The notes under the pieces are model-generated. The model was not told where the DNA came from. It was given only the letters and a program-made list of their open reading frames with translations, and searched no databases. Below are positions 53,124-62,698 of a DNA stretch of 64,000 bases, piece by piece. The translations under genes and the position numbers were made by a program. Positions within the stretch are counted from its first letter, which is position 1. Each line of letters opens with the position of its first letter. The DNA is from Dyadobacter sp. CY347 (GTDB lineage Bacteria; Bacteroidota; Bacteroidia; Cytophagales; Spirosomataceae). The stretch covers positions 1,364,001 through 1,428,000 of the forward strand of contig NZ_JAKFFT010000004.1 of assembly GCF_021502655.1 (NCBI RefSeq), read 5' to 3'.

Positions 53124-53272
53124 AAAGTAATTCCCATAAAAGTTGATACACAAGTTTTGAAGACTCCATAAGGTCTGTTCAAAAGATCGCTATATCCACT
53201 TTTACTGATTCGCATAGACTATTTAATCTATATACTAAGGCAAATATTTCACCAGTTAAACCATTTGAATGT

Positions 53273-56200
53273 ATGTTTTTTACAAAAAAGGAACCATCGC
53301 CTAACAATCAGGCAGGTCGCCTTATCAAGACCATCACGACTGCGGCCCTGCTGCTCTTCACCCTGGCCGGTTATAGCCAGCAGTCGAACTCAGCCCAAGT
53401 TCAGGGCAATGTAACTGACGCAGGGGGCGAAGGACTGCCGGGGGTTAATATCCATTTAAAAGGGACCAATATAGGGACTACCACAGATGCGAAAGGCGGA
53501 TTTAGCATTGAGGCTGAGCCAAATGCGATTCTGGTTGTTTCTTACATCGGCTATACGACCCAGGAAATAAAACCGGGGAATAAAGGGCAACTTTCGGTCA
53601 CGCTGACAGCCGACCAGCGACAGCTTAATGAGGTTGTGGTGGTCGGTTATGGCACACAGGAACGGAAAAATCTGATTGGTTCCATTACAAAAGTGGACCC
53701 TACGGATGTGAAAAACATTCCCGCGGGGAGTTTTGATGCGCAGCTGCAAGGCAAAGTGCCTGGCGTTCAGATCACTTCCAATACGGGTGTCCCGGGAGAA
53801 GCGGTAACGGTCCGCGTGCGCGGTGCGACTTCCATCAATGGTGATAATGATCCGTTGTATGTGATCGACGGCGTGTTTATGAACAGCAACAGTATGCAGA
53901 CCATCGGGACCGGTGGAAAAGCAACTTCGCCTATTGCCGACATTAATCCTAATGACATTGAAAGCCTGGAAGTGCTGCGGGATGCAGAAGCCACTGCACT
54001 TTACGGCTCGCGGGGCGCGAACGGGGTTATATTAATCACCACGAAAAGAGGGAAATACAACCAAAAGGCAAAGGTTAGCCTGAATGCTTCCTATGGTTTG
54101 GCCAAAGCAGAAAAACTATGGGAACTGACCACCGGCCCGGAGCACGCGCAGCTCGTGAATGAATGGTGGATCAACACCGGCAAGGACACGCCATCATTAA
54201 ACCGCACAGAGGCAAATCGGCCATTCCGGCCCGCTTCCGAGGGAGGCCGCGGCCTGCCGGAGGAACAGAAAACGTATGACAGATTAGGTGAAATTTTCCA
54301 AACGGCGCCCGTTCAAAATTACGACTTGTCGGTTTCAGGAGGAACGGCCACTACCAAATATTACATTGGCGGGGGTTACAACAGCCAGGAGTCGATATTG
54401 AAACCTATCAACTTCAACCGCGCCAGTTTCAAGGTAAATCTGGACCAGAAAATTTCCGATAAAGTGCAGATCGGGGTGAGCAACAGCTTTGCACGCACAT
54501 TCCGTAACCAGGCCCGTGCAGGCGATGGACCGGCGGGCGGACTTTTGCAGGCTGCCTTGCATACGCCTACTTATTTGTCACCCACCAATGAAAACGGCGA
54601 ACTCGTTGGCCGTGCAGGATTTGATAATGTAACGTTGCTGTTGCAGCATTACGATGTGAAGTCGGTGAGCTTGCGGTACATTGGAAATCTGTATGCTGAG
54701 GCAGATATTTTGCCTAATCTCAAATTCCGCACAAGCTGGGGATTGGATTACAACAATTATGACGAAAACGAATACTGGAACACATTCCTGATCTCAGGAA
54801 GTCCGAATGGCCTGGCGACCGCAAACAATGGCCAGGCAACGACATGGATCAACGAGCAAACGCTTACTTACCGACATAAAATTGGTACAAAACACAGCTT
54901 CGGCATCCTGATCGGTAACACCATTCAAAGCGATCTGAACACGGGAACGACATCAACGGGACGGGGTTTTGCCAATAACGCTTTCAAACTGATCTCTTCC
55001 GCAGCCACGACTACGGGCTCTAACAGCTGGTCTAAAAAGAACCTTGCATCATTCTTCTCACGGATCGATTACAATTACGGCGGCAAATATCTGATCGATT
55101 TCAGCATTCGTGCGGATGGTTCTTCCAGTTTTGGCGCGGATAGGCGATGGGGCTATTTCCCCTCCGTAGGCGGCGCCTGGCGGGTTAAGCAGGAAAATTT
55201 TCTTAAAAATGTGGCCGTCCTGAGCGACTTGAAAATCCGTGCAAGCTATGGCGTTACCGGTAATCAGAATGGTCTGGGCAGCTTTGCAGCATTGGGCCTT
55301 TGGGGCAGCGGCTCGCCTTATCAGGGAAATCCCGGCATAGCGCCACAGCAACTCGCCAATCCAGACCTTCAATGGGAGCGCACCAACCAGTTTAACGCGG
55401 GTGCAGACATTGCATTCTTCGGCGACAGGCTGGGTATAGAAGTGAATGTTTACAGAAAATACACGAGCAACGGCTTACTATCGCTCACCCTTCCGGCCAC
55501 GACGGGTTTTGCCAATTATCGGAGCAACACGGCCGAGATCAGCAACAAGGGATTTGAACTGGCCATCCGTTCGGTGAATGTTCAGAATAGTACATTTTCC
55601 TGGACAACGAGCTTCAATGTGGCCAGGAACATCAATAAAATCGAAAAGCTGGAAAATCCACTGGAATACGGCAGCCGGAGCCTGATCCTTTTACAGCAAG
55701 GCCAGCCGCTTTATTCTTTCTGGGTTTACAAGCAGCTTTATGTGGATCCGCAGACGGGTAACACCGTTTACGAAGATGTCAATAAGGATGGCAAAATTAC
55801 CGTCGCCGACCGCCAGATCGACGGCAGCATCTGGCCTAAATTCTTCGGCGGGCTGACCAACAGCATTACCTACAAAGGATTTGACGTCAATGCATTCCTT
55901 GCATTTCAGTACGGGAACAAGGTTTATAACCACAACAAATTCTTCGGTGAAGGCGGCGGCGCGCGGGATGCGGCGAGGATCATTTTTGCGAGCAACAACG
56001 ACCGCTGGCAAAAGCCCGGCGACATCACGGATGTGCCTCGCCCGGATGGTGTGAATGTCAATAATTATCGCGATGGCGGAAGCCGCTGGCTGGAAGACGG
56101 CTCATTTATCAGGCTGCGTTCGCTGGCCATTGGCTACACCATTCCGGTGCGCGGGATTTCTTCGCTGCGCCTTTACGTAACCGGAACCAACCTTTTCACC

Positions 56201-56326
56201 ATCACCAAATACACGGGTCTGGATCCAGAATCCAGCTCTTCAAGCGTGCAAAACGAACAGGGCATTGACCTGGGCACACCGCCGCAGCCGAGAAGCGTTT
56301 TGGTTGGCGTTAATCTGACATTTTAA
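53273..56326 (+). CDS. SusC/RagA-family TonB-dependent transporter of the sulfur-linked operon
   Basis: A 1017-residue SusC-type transporter. It has a signal peptide (LIKTITTAALLLFTLAGYSQ), a CarboxypepD_reg-like domain (about 43-118, QGNVTDAGGEGLPGVNIHLK), the SusC motif LNEVVVVGYGTQERKNLIG, a plug (LEVLRDAEATALYGSRGANG) and a barrel ending SVLVGVNLTF. It is the first gene of a six-gene run with gaps of 2-23 bases or overlaps. SusC usually imports glycans, but the downstream genes are redox and sulfur-type, so a sulfur-containing ligand is suggested. The substrate is unknown. Confidence 0.95.
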   Translation: MFFTKKEPSPNNQAGRLIKTITTAALLLFTLAGYSQQSNSAQVQGNVTDAGGEGLPGVNIHLKGTNIGTTTDAKGGFSIEAEPNAILVVSYIGYTTQEIKPGNKGQLSVTLTADQRQLNEVVVVGYGTQERKNLIGSITKVDPTDVKNIPAGSFDAQLQGKVPGVQITSNTGVPGEAVTVRVRGATSINGDNDPLYVIDGVFMNSNSMQTIGTGGKATSPIADINPNDIESLEVLRDAEATALYGSRGANGVILITTKRGKYNQKAKVSLNASYGLAKAEKLWELTTGPEHAQLVNEWWINTGKDTPSLNRTEANRPFRPASEGGRGLPEEQKTYDRLGEIFQTAPVQNYDLSVSGGTATTKYYIGGGYNSQESILKPINFNRASFKVNLDQKISDKVQIGVSNSFARTFRNQARAGDGPAGGLLQAALHTPTYLSPTNENGELVGRAGFDNVTLLLQHYDVKSVSLRYIGNLYAEADILPNLKFRTSWGLDYNNYDENEYWNTFLISGSPNGLATANNGQATTWINEQTLTYRHKIGTKHSFGILIGNTIQSDLNTGTTSTGRGFANNAFKLISSAATTTGSNSWSKKNLASFFSRIDYNYGGKYLIDFSIRADGSSSFGADRRWGYFPSVGGAWRVKQENFLKNVAVLSDLKIRASYGVTGNQNGLGSFAALGLWGSGSPYQGNPGIAPQQLANPDLQWERTNQFNAGADIAFFGDRLGIEVNVYRKYTSNGLLSLTLPATTGFANYRSNTAEISNKGFELAIRSVNVQNSTFSWTTSFNVARNINKIEKLENPLEYGSRSLILLQQGQPLYSFWVYKQLYVDPQTGNTVYEDVNKDGKITVADRQIDGSIWPKFFGGLTNSITYKGFDVNAFLAFQYGNKVYNHNKFFGEGGGARDAARIIFASNNDRWQKPGDITDVPRPDGVNVNNYRDGGSRWLEDGSFIRLRSLAIGYTIPVRGISSLRLYVTGTNLFTITKYTGLDPESSSSSVQNEQGIDLGTPPQPRSVLVGVNLTF

Positions 56327-56338
56327 AAATTGACCTAC

Positions 56339-57673
56339 ATGAAATCATTCAAAAATATTACCATACTCGGGGTTCTGATGTTCCTGACGTCCTGCGATCA
56401 GTTCCTGGACGTGCAGCCCAAAGCCTCCATTTCCGACCAGCAGACCATTATTGACAAAGCCTCGTCAGAAACGGCCATAAATGGTGCATACGACTCATTC
56501 AGAAGCTATTACAGTGTCAATCTGCAATCTATCGGCTATTTGTCAGGCGATAACATTCAATGGACCGGCTCGCAATCGCAGGTTCAGGAATTTATTAATC
56601 ACAAGGTTAATGCAGAAAACCCGACCGTTTCTTCGGTCTGGACGGGCATTTACAGCATGCTCAACCGGGTGAACCATGTACTGGATAAAGTGCCTGCTGT
56701 ACAGGACCCGTCACTTACCGAAGCGCAAAGGAACAAGATCATCGGGGAGGCTTATTTCCTCAGGGCGTTTGCCTATTTCGATCTGGCCAGGATATGGGGC
56801 GGTGCGCCGATCATTACCAAACCAACATTAACACCGCAGGATAACCGGGGCGTTGCGCGCAGTTCGCAGGCAGAAGTTTATGCCCAGGCACTGGCCGACC
56901 TGAATGCCGCAGAAACGCTTTTGCCTGAAACAACCGATCGTTTCCGTGCGACCAAAAAGACGGTATGGGCTTTGAAATCGCGGTTTTATTTATACCAGAA
57001 AGATTACGCAAAAGCAGCGGAATATGCCGACAAAATCATCGCGGATGCCAGCAACTATCAACTTGTAAAGCCTTACAACGCGTTTTTTGCCAATGATGCG
57101 AGAGGGACGACGGAATCTGTTTTCGAGATTTTTTACAGTATCAATGAAACCAACAGCCACCGCGGGCAATGGCAGCCTCAGGAAAAAGGAGGAACGCGGC
57201 AATGGGCGCCAAATGACGCTTTTGTAGCATTGGCAAACGATCCTAAAGTTGGCGGGAACCGCAGCACGCTGGTTGCCAAAGACAACCAGGGCCGATGGTA
57301 CGGAAACCTGTATTACCGCAGCCCGGCTACGGACCCGACCTACGTCATCCGCATTGCCGAAATGTACCTGATCCGCGCAGAGGCACGGGCGCAAATTGGA
57401 AACCTTACCGGCGCACTGGCCGATCTGAATGTTGTTCGAGAAAGGGCTGAGATCGCAAAGCTTACTGCTACCAATAAGGCTGCGTTGCTGCTGGCCATTG
57501 AAAACGAGAGAAGAATCGAATTCGCATTGGAGCCTGACCGCTGGTTTGACCTCGTGCGCACGGGCCGTGCCGCACAGGTCCTGAATGTTACGGACGAAAG
57601 CAAATTACTGCTTCCGGTGCCCGCCGAACAGCTCTTGATTGACAAAGCATTGAAACAAAATCCAGGTTATTAA
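56339..57673 (+). CDS. SusD/RagB-family lipoprotein of the sulfur-linked operon
   Basis: A 444-residue SusD-family protein. The signal peptide ends at lipobox LTSC (Cys near residue 18), then DQFLDVQPKASISDQQTI, the standard mature start. Signature segments include GEAYFLRAFAYFDLARIWGG, RRIEFALEPDRWFDLVRTG and the terminal KALKQNPGY. The ATG at 56339 gives a proper signal peptide; TTG at 56330 would add three residues. It is shorter than many glycan-binding SusD proteins. It lies 12 bases after susC and 18 bases before the first DoxX-like gene. Together with SusC it should capture the substrate at the surface. Confidence 0.94.
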   Translation: MKSFKNITILGVLMFLTSCDQFLDVQPKASISDQQTIIDKASSETAINGAYDSFRSYYSVNLQSIGYLSGDNIQWTGSQSQVQEFINHKVNAENPTVSSVWTGIYSMLNRVNHVLDKVPAVQDPSLTEAQRNKIIGEAYFLRAFAYFDLARIWGGAPIITKPTLTPQDNRGVARSSQAEVYAQALADLNAAETLLPETTDRFRATKKTVWALKSRFYLYQKDYAKAAEYADKIIADASNYQLVKPYNAFFANDARGTTESVFEIFYSINETNSHRGQWQPQEKGGTRQWAPNDAFVALANDPKVGGNRSTLVAKDNQGRWYGNLYYRSPATDPTYVIRIAEMYLIRAEARAQIGNLTGALADLNVVRERAEIAKLTATNKAALLLAIENERRIEFALEPDRWFDLVRTGRAAQVLNVTDESKLLLPVPAEQLLIDKALKQNPGY

Positions 57674-57691
57674 TCCCAAAACCAAAACCTT

Positions 57692-59068
57692 ATGTCCAGC
57701 GCAGCTATTTATGAAGCCCAGGTCCGTCCCGGCGAGCCCCTGACTTCTGCTCCCGGTGAATGGAAACCGTTTGAAAAAGTGTTGTTCCGCATTGCATTCA
57801 TCTATTTTGTCATTCAATGCGTCCCGCTTGACTGGAAATTTTATCGTCAGGTTTTTCAGATCAACTGGTTCGACCTGACTTACGGGGATATTTTCGAGCT
57901 ATCACGATATCAGCCGAGATTTTTCTCCGGGCCCGATACATGGGCAAACTGGGCGGTCATTTTGCTGATCGCGGTTATAGGAGGCATTGTCTGGGGCAAC
58001 CGGGATAAGGACAAAAAAGAGTATAACCAGCTTTATTACTGGCTGCGCGTGATCGTTCGTTACCGTCTGGCGGCTGGTTTGATTGCCTATGGATTTATCA
58101 AATTCTTTCCCCTGCAAGCGCCGCTGCCTTCATTGAGCAACCTGAATACAGCGTACGGTGATTTTAGTGCGTGGAAGTTATTTGCACTAAGTCTGGGTGT
58201 TGTGCCTGATTATCAATCTTTTCTGGGGTTGGTTGAACTGGTTGGCGGTTTGCTGTTGCTGCATCGCCGTACCACAACATTGGCCACGCTGATCATCATT
58301 CCATTTACGGGCAATGTGTTTTTCTCAAATCTTGCCTATGAAGGCGGCGAGTACATTTACAGTTTTTACCTGATTGTGTTAGCATTGTTCCTGTTTGCTT
58401 TCGATGCCAACCGGCTCAACAACCTGCTTACACTGGGCAAGCCGACTTTTCCCAGCCGGTTTAAGCCTGTTTTTATACAAAACAACTTGAAATATGCCCG
58501 TATAGCATTCAAGGCCGCTTTTATTTTGTTTTTTGTGGTCATTTACGGATATAAAAGCTATGCAGGATATCACACGTATTCCTATCAATATCCAACCAAA
58601 CCAGGGCTAGCCAAAGCGGCCGGGCTTTATAATGTCGAGCAATTTGTCATCAACGGCGATACGCTGGCTTATTCGCCTCTTGATCCGGTCAGGTGGAAAG
58701 ATGTTGTGTTTGAGAATTGGGCCACATTAAGCGTTCGCTCGTCGGCACCGGGGGTTATCGATTCAGCCAATGTTGAGCACATTGATTTTGATGACGCCAA
58801 GCGCAACTATGAACAGGCAGGCTCGGGAGGCAGACATTATTACAGCTACGAGCATGATTCGGGATCAAGGACATTGAAACTGACCAATAAAGTGGATGCT
58901 TCGGACCAGCTGACATTGCATTATTCCAGACCTGATTCCACGACGATCTTGCTTTCAGGAGTGAGTAAATCGAACGACTCGCTGTTTGTGGCATTGAAAA
59001 AAATCAATAAAAAATACTTGTTCCAGGAAGTTCAGAAAGTGGGGCGCCGGGGAGAATTCAAACTTTAA
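57692..59068 (+). CDS. DoxX-like polytopic membrane protein, first of two paralogues
   Basis: A 458-residue membrane protein. The core has several helices with DoxX-type signatures: YRLAAGLIAYGFIKFFP, then SLGVVPDYQSFLGLVELVGG, and a helix series to about residue 245. A further helix near 270-290 precedes a C-terminal soluble domain of about 165 residues containing NVEQFVINGDTLAYSPLDPV and RWKDVVFENWATL. DoxX/DoxD proteins form the membrane part of thiosulfate:quinone oxidoreductase in some archaea, and other members have unknown roles. The C-terminal domain is not one I recognise. It lies inside the operon between susD and a second copy of the same protein. Confidence 0.8.
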   Translation: MSSAAIYEAQVRPGEPLTSAPGEWKPFEKVLFRIAFIYFVIQCVPLDWKFYRQVFQINWFDLTYGDIFELSRYQPRFFSGPDTWANWAVILLIAVIGGIVWGNRDKDKKEYNQLYYWLRVIVRYRLAAGLIAYGFIKFFPLQAPLPSLSNLNTAYGDFSAWKLFALSLGVVPDYQSFLGLVELVGGLLLLHRRTTTLATLIIIPFTGNVFFSNLAYEGGEYIYSFYLIVLALFLFAFDANRLNNLLTLGKPTFPSRFKPVFIQNNLKYARIAFKAAFILFFVVIYGYKSYAGYHTYSYQYPTKPGLAKAAGLYNVEQFVINGDTLAYSPLDPVRWKDVVFENWATLSVRSSAPGVIDSANVEHIDFDDAKRNYEQAGSGGRHYYSYEHDSGSRTLKLTNKVDASDQLTLHYSRPDSTTILLSGVSKSNDSLFVALKKINKKYLFQEVQKVGRRGEFKL

Positions 59069-59091
59069 TCATTGATCAAACCTAATTGAAT

Positions 59092-60744
59092 ATGTTGTCG
59101 ACGATCAAATTAAATACAGACACAGAATTGGCTACGGTTGAAGAAATCAGCCAGGCAAACCCGCAGCTTAACCCCACCGGATCCGCAAAATGGCCTGAAT
59201 GGCAGAAACTTCTGTTACGGATCGCTTTCGTGTTTTTTATAGCCATGAGCATTCCAAACAGTGCGGAATGGTACACTTCCCTGGTCAGTTTCGATTGGAC
59301 GCGGCTGCATTACCGCGATGTATATGACATTGCCCGGTTTGGTAGCGGGCTCGATTTCTTTGGCCGCACCATTTTCGGAAGCCCGCTCAATGGTTACGCC
59401 ACCTGGATCATCACATTTCTGGCTGCAACGGTCGTCGGGCTGATCTGGACAGGCATTGACCGGTTGCGGAAGCCGCAGCCCGCTAACTACAATCTGCTTT
59501 ATTACTGGCTAAGGGTCGTGGTGCGCTACCGGGCCGGGATCGGCATCATTGGTTTTGGTTTTACCAAATTGCTGCCTACACAAATGCCATATCCCTCGCT
59601 CGGGTTGCTGAACACGAATTTCGGGGACTTCACTTTGCAGAAAATTTACTGGCTTTCGGTCGGGATTGTGCCCTGGTACCAGGTGTTTGCCGGCGTAGTG
59701 GAGCTTACCGCCGGGATTTTACTCTTTTTCAGGGGAACCACAACATTGGGTGCGATACTGCTGCTTGGCGCTTTGGGGGATATCGTTTATGTAAACTTCG
59801 CCTACGACGGCGGCGTACACGCATACAGTTCCTACTTTGTGCTGCTGGCCGCATTTCTATTGATCAAAGACACCCCAAAACTCTGGAACCTGATTGTGCT
59901 AGAACGCTTCACAACCCCAAACAACATCTACCCGTTCTTTTCAAAGAACGGTAAATACTTACGCTACGCATTGAAAATCAGCGTCTTCGCATTATTCCTC
60001 GTGCATTTATTTTATTTACAATACATAAATTTTAAATACGATCCCTACAAGCAGCCAGCGACTGCAGGCGTAAAAACATTGCGCGGGAATTACAATGTGA
60101 CTGAATTCAAAGTCAACAACCAAACCATCCCTTATTCGCCCACAGACACACTCAGATGGCAATGGGCGACTTTTGAAAACTGGACTACCCTGACATTCAA
60201 AGTGAACAAGCCACATCCGCTGGATCTTTCCAATGGCGGCGGCGCGCCTATGCGTGACATCGGTCGCACATTTGAGCTTACCGGGACAGCAGGCGGGCAG
60301 CGGGTCTATCATTATCTTGCAGACACCATTGCGCATACATTGTATTTAAGAGATAAATATGCAAAAGGCGGTGCCCGTGACGGAGTAGGACAGGAGCAAA
60401 AGCCACAAGCCGGCCGCGCCGAAAAAGGTGCACGGGTGCGCGGAGAAGGTGATCGTAATGCAGATAAAAACTGGATCAGCAAGGCCGCACTGGCCCGTAT
60501 CGGTGATGAAAATAAAATGATCGATCCCATTGCCTACTCGGCCCGTCGCGATAAGGAATTTGCTACGAAGCCACGCCGCGAAAAGCGCAACCGCATGATT
60601 TTGAACTACACCACACAGGACGGCTCACGCGTGATCTTGCACGGGATTAATGAAAAGAAAGATACGATTTACGTGGTCCTGGATCGGGTTGAAAGACTTT
60701 ATGTCCTGGCGAAAAGTACATTAAATGCGGGAAAATACGATTAG
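59092..60744 (+). CDS. DoxX-like polytopic membrane protein, second paralogue with basic insertion
   Basis: A 550-residue paralogue of the preceding protein with the same plan: DoxX helices (YRAGIGIIGFGFTKLLPTQ; VGIVPWYQVFAGVVELTAG), then a C-terminal domain (NVTEFKVNNQTIPYSPTDT; RWQWATFENWTTL). Between two C-terminal strands it has an extra segment of about 80 residues, rich in Lys, Arg, Gly and Ala (KYAKGGARDGVGQEQKPQAG onwards), absent from the first copy. The ATG at 59092 is used; TTG at 59086 is also possible. The last 20 bases overlap the cytochrome c gene. The tandem arrangement suggests a heterodimeric membrane complex that passes electrons to the cytochrome. Confidence 0.8.
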   Translation: MLSTIKLNTDTELATVEEISQANPQLNPTGSAKWPEWQKLLLRIAFVFFIAMSIPNSAEWYTSLVSFDWTRLHYRDVYDIARFGSGLDFFGRTIFGSPLNGYATWIITFLAATVVGLIWTGIDRLRKPQPANYNLLYYWLRVVVRYRAGIGIIGFGFTKLLPTQMPYPSLGLLNTNFGDFTLQKIYWLSVGIVPWYQVFAGVVELTAGILLFFRGTTTLGAILLLGALGDIVYVNFAYDGGVHAYSSYFVLLAAFLLIKDTPKLWNLIVLERFTTPNNIYPFFSKNGKYLRYALKISVFALFLVHLFYLQYINFKYDPYKQPATAGVKTLRGNYNVTEFKVNNQTIPYSPTDTLRWQWATFENWTTLTFKVNKPHPLDLSNGGGAPMRDIGRTFELTGTAGGQRVYHYLADTIAHTLYLRDKYAKGGARDGVGQEQKPQAGRAEKGARVRGEGDRNADKNWISKAALARIGDENKMIDPIAYSARRDKEFATKPRREKRNRMILNYTTQDGSRVILHGINEKKDTIYVVLDRVERLYVLAKSTLNAGKYD

Positions 60745-61336
60745 ATACAGCATATGGTCCGTGCTGGCCATGCTTTTGCTGGTGGCCGCTGTGAAGCGCG
60801 AAAACCATTTTGGACGAACAAATAAAACATTGGGCGACACGCTTGACTGGCCTAAAAGCTTCGGCTTCGGTAAAAAAGCTTCTGCAAAACAAATTGCAGC
60901 ATGGGACATTGACATCTCGCCCGACGGAAAGGGATTGCCTGCGGGCGAGGGCAATGTTTCCCGGGGCCGCGAAATTTACGCGTTGAAATGTGCAGCCTGC
61001 CACGGGGCAACCGGAACCGAGGGCCCGAATGACCGGCTTGTAGCAGCGCCGGATTCCGCTGGTAAAAGCAGCGGGGCGCGAAGAATCAAATCCATCGGAA
61101 ATTACTGGCCTTACGCCACAACCGTTTTTGACTACATCCGCCGCGCCATGCCATTCAACCAGCCCGGATCATTAACGGATCAAGAAGTGTACAGCATTAC
61201 GGCTTTTCTGCTCAATGCCAACGGGTTATGGGATGATAAAAACACATTAAATGCGAAAAACCTGCCAAAAGTTAAAATGCCGGCACAGGACAAATTCGTT
61301 CCCGACGACCGCATCGACGGGCCGGAAATCAAATAA
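60725..61336 (+). CDS. Membrane-anchored mono-heme cytochrome c (SoxD/SorB-like partner)
   Basis: A 203-residue protein with an uncleaved or cleaved N-terminal helix (YSIWSVLAMLLLVAAV) and one class I heme motif, CAACH, in IYALKCAACHGATGTEGPN. The probable axial Met is in RAMPFNQPGSLTDQEVYSIT. The ATG at 60725 lies 20 bases before the end of the previous gene, showing translational coupling. The next gene, 2 bases downstream, encodes a sulfite-oxidase-type molybdoenzyme. Cytochrome plus Moco subunit is the SorAB/SoxCD arrangement, so it should take electrons from that enzyme. Confidence 0.88.
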   Translation: MRENTIRYSIWSVLAMLLLVAAVKRENHFGRTNKTLGDTLDWPKSFGFGKKASAKQIAAWDIDISPDGKGLPAGEGNVSRGREIYALKCAACHGATGTEGPNDRLVAAPDSAGKSSGARRIKSIGNYWPYATTVFDYIRRAMPFNQPGSLTDQEVYSITAFLLNANGLWDDKNTLNAKNLPKVKMPAQDKFVPDDRIDGPEIK

Positions 61337-61338
61337 TA

Positions 61339-62583
61339 ATGAATACCACAAACGATAAGAACGACTCTGCCGGAATCAGAATCAGCCGCAGAAATCTCCT
61401 CGCCGGAGCAGCTGCGGCTACTGTGGTGCTGGTGCAAACTGCGCAGGGGAAAGCATTTCAGGCAGCACTTACCCAGGCTGAAAACATGAGCGACGATCCT
61501 ACCAAAGTGCCCGGTGTTCCTCCGGGAACATTAGGAACGCGCTCGGCATTTGAAAAGCCGGTCAAAGCCCCTTCGGACACTTCTTCACGCACTCCGTTAC
61601 AAGATCTGTACGGGACGATAACGCCCTCTGACCTGCATTATGAACGGCATCACGGCGGTGTTCCGGCCATTGATCCCGCCAAATATGAACTTGTCATTCA
61701 TGGCATGGTGGACAAACCGATGGTTTTCACGCTGGCCGATCTCAAACGTTTTCCCTCCGTTTCGCGAACGGCATTTCTGGAATGTTCGGGCAATTACCGC
61801 GGCAGCAACGATGGCAAGCTGAGGCCACAGGAAATCTGCGGGCTGGTAAGCCAGAGCGAATGGACAGGCGTGAAGCTTTCCACTATATTTCGGGAAGTGG
61901 GCGTGAGCCCAAAAGCAAGCTGGTTTCTGGCCGAAGGAGGCGATGCCGCGGTCATGACACGCAGCGTTCCGGTTAAAAAAGGGTTCGACGACGCGATCAT
62001 TGCCTATGCGCAGAACGGCGAGGCAGTAAGGCCGGAACAGGGTTATCCGGCACGGCTTTTCCTGCCGGGCTGGGAGGGAAATGCGAGTGTAAAGTGGCTT
62101 CGCCGCATCGAGCTTTCGGACGCGCCATTTATGACCCGCGAAGAAACTTCAAAATATACAGAAACCGTTGCCGGTGGAAAAATCAGGCAATTCAGCTTCA
62201 CAATGGACGCCAGGTCGGTTATCACTTATCCAAGCTATCCGGCAAAAGTAGAGGCTGGCTGGATCGAAATACGGGGGATTGCGTGGAGCGGGCGCGGGAA
62301 AATTGCGCGGGTAGAAGTGAGCACGGATGCAGGCAAAAGCTGGAAGACGGCTGCCTTGCAGGAACCAATCCTGGACAAAGCTATTACGGCATTCAGGCAT
62401 TTGTGGCAATGGGACGGCAACCCCACCGAGATTATGAGCCGGGCTGTGGATGAAACAGGTTATGTCCAGCCTTTTTTGAAACAATTACTCGCAGCCAGAG
62501 GGGGAAACATGGGTTATCATTTTAATCCCATAACGGCCTGGTATGTGCAAAAAGACGGACAGGTTTTGTTTAAGGCCACTTAA
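61339..62583 (+). CDS. soxC: SoxC / sulfite-oxidase-type molybdoenzyme, Tat-exported
   Basis: A 414-residue protein of the sulfite oxidase family. The N-terminus has a twin-arginine signal (ISRRNLLAGAAAATVVL). The Moco domain contains YERHHGGVPAID and the catalytic Cys in FLECSGNYRG, then the KWLRRIELSD segment and a C-terminal Mo-co dimerisation domain (ARVEVSTDAGKSWKTA). The ECSGN pattern is closer to SoxC/sulfane dehydrogenase than to nitrate reductases or YedY. It oxidises sulfite or a sulfane sulfur bound to a carrier; no SoxYZ, SoxXA or SoxB gene is in the window, so the substrate may be sulfite. It ends the operon. Confidence 0.88.
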   Translation: MNTTNDKNDSAGIRISRRNLLAGAAAATVVLVQTAQGKAFQAALTQAENMSDDPTKVPGVPPGTLGTRSAFEKPVKAPSDTSSRTPLQDLYGTITPSDLHYERHHGGVPAIDPAKYELVIHGMVDKPMVFTLADLKRFPSVSRTAFLECSGNYRGSNDGKLRPQEICGLVSQSEWTGVKLSTIFREVGVSPKASWFLAEGGDAAVMTRSVPVKKGFDDAIIAYAQNGEAVRPEQGYPARLFLPGWEGNASVKWLRRIELSDAPFMTREETSKYTETVAGGKIRQFSFTMDARSVITYPSYPAKVEAGWIEIRGIAWSGRGKIARVEVSTDAGKSWKTAALQEPILDKAITAFRHLWQWDGNPTEIMSRAVDETGYVQPFLKQLLAARGGNMGYHFNPITAWYVQKDGQVLFKAT

Positions 62584-62661
62584 TGGAATGTTAAATGTTT
62601 AGCTAACAGCATAATGCGGACTGGCCGGGCCATCCCACCATAGGAGGAACGCTAATATTTG

Positions 62662-62669
62662 TATATTTG
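62662..62669 (+). promoter_or_regulatory. Candidate -7 element of the receiver gene
   Basis: TATATTTG fits TAnnTTTG exactly and lies 29 bases before the ATG at 62699, but no good TTTG stands 19 bases upstream. An inverted pair CTAACAGC/GCTGTTAG (near 62603 and 62669) flanks the region. Confidence 0.3.
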
Positions 62670-62698
62670 CTGTTAGTAACTACACTCTATTATTGTTG

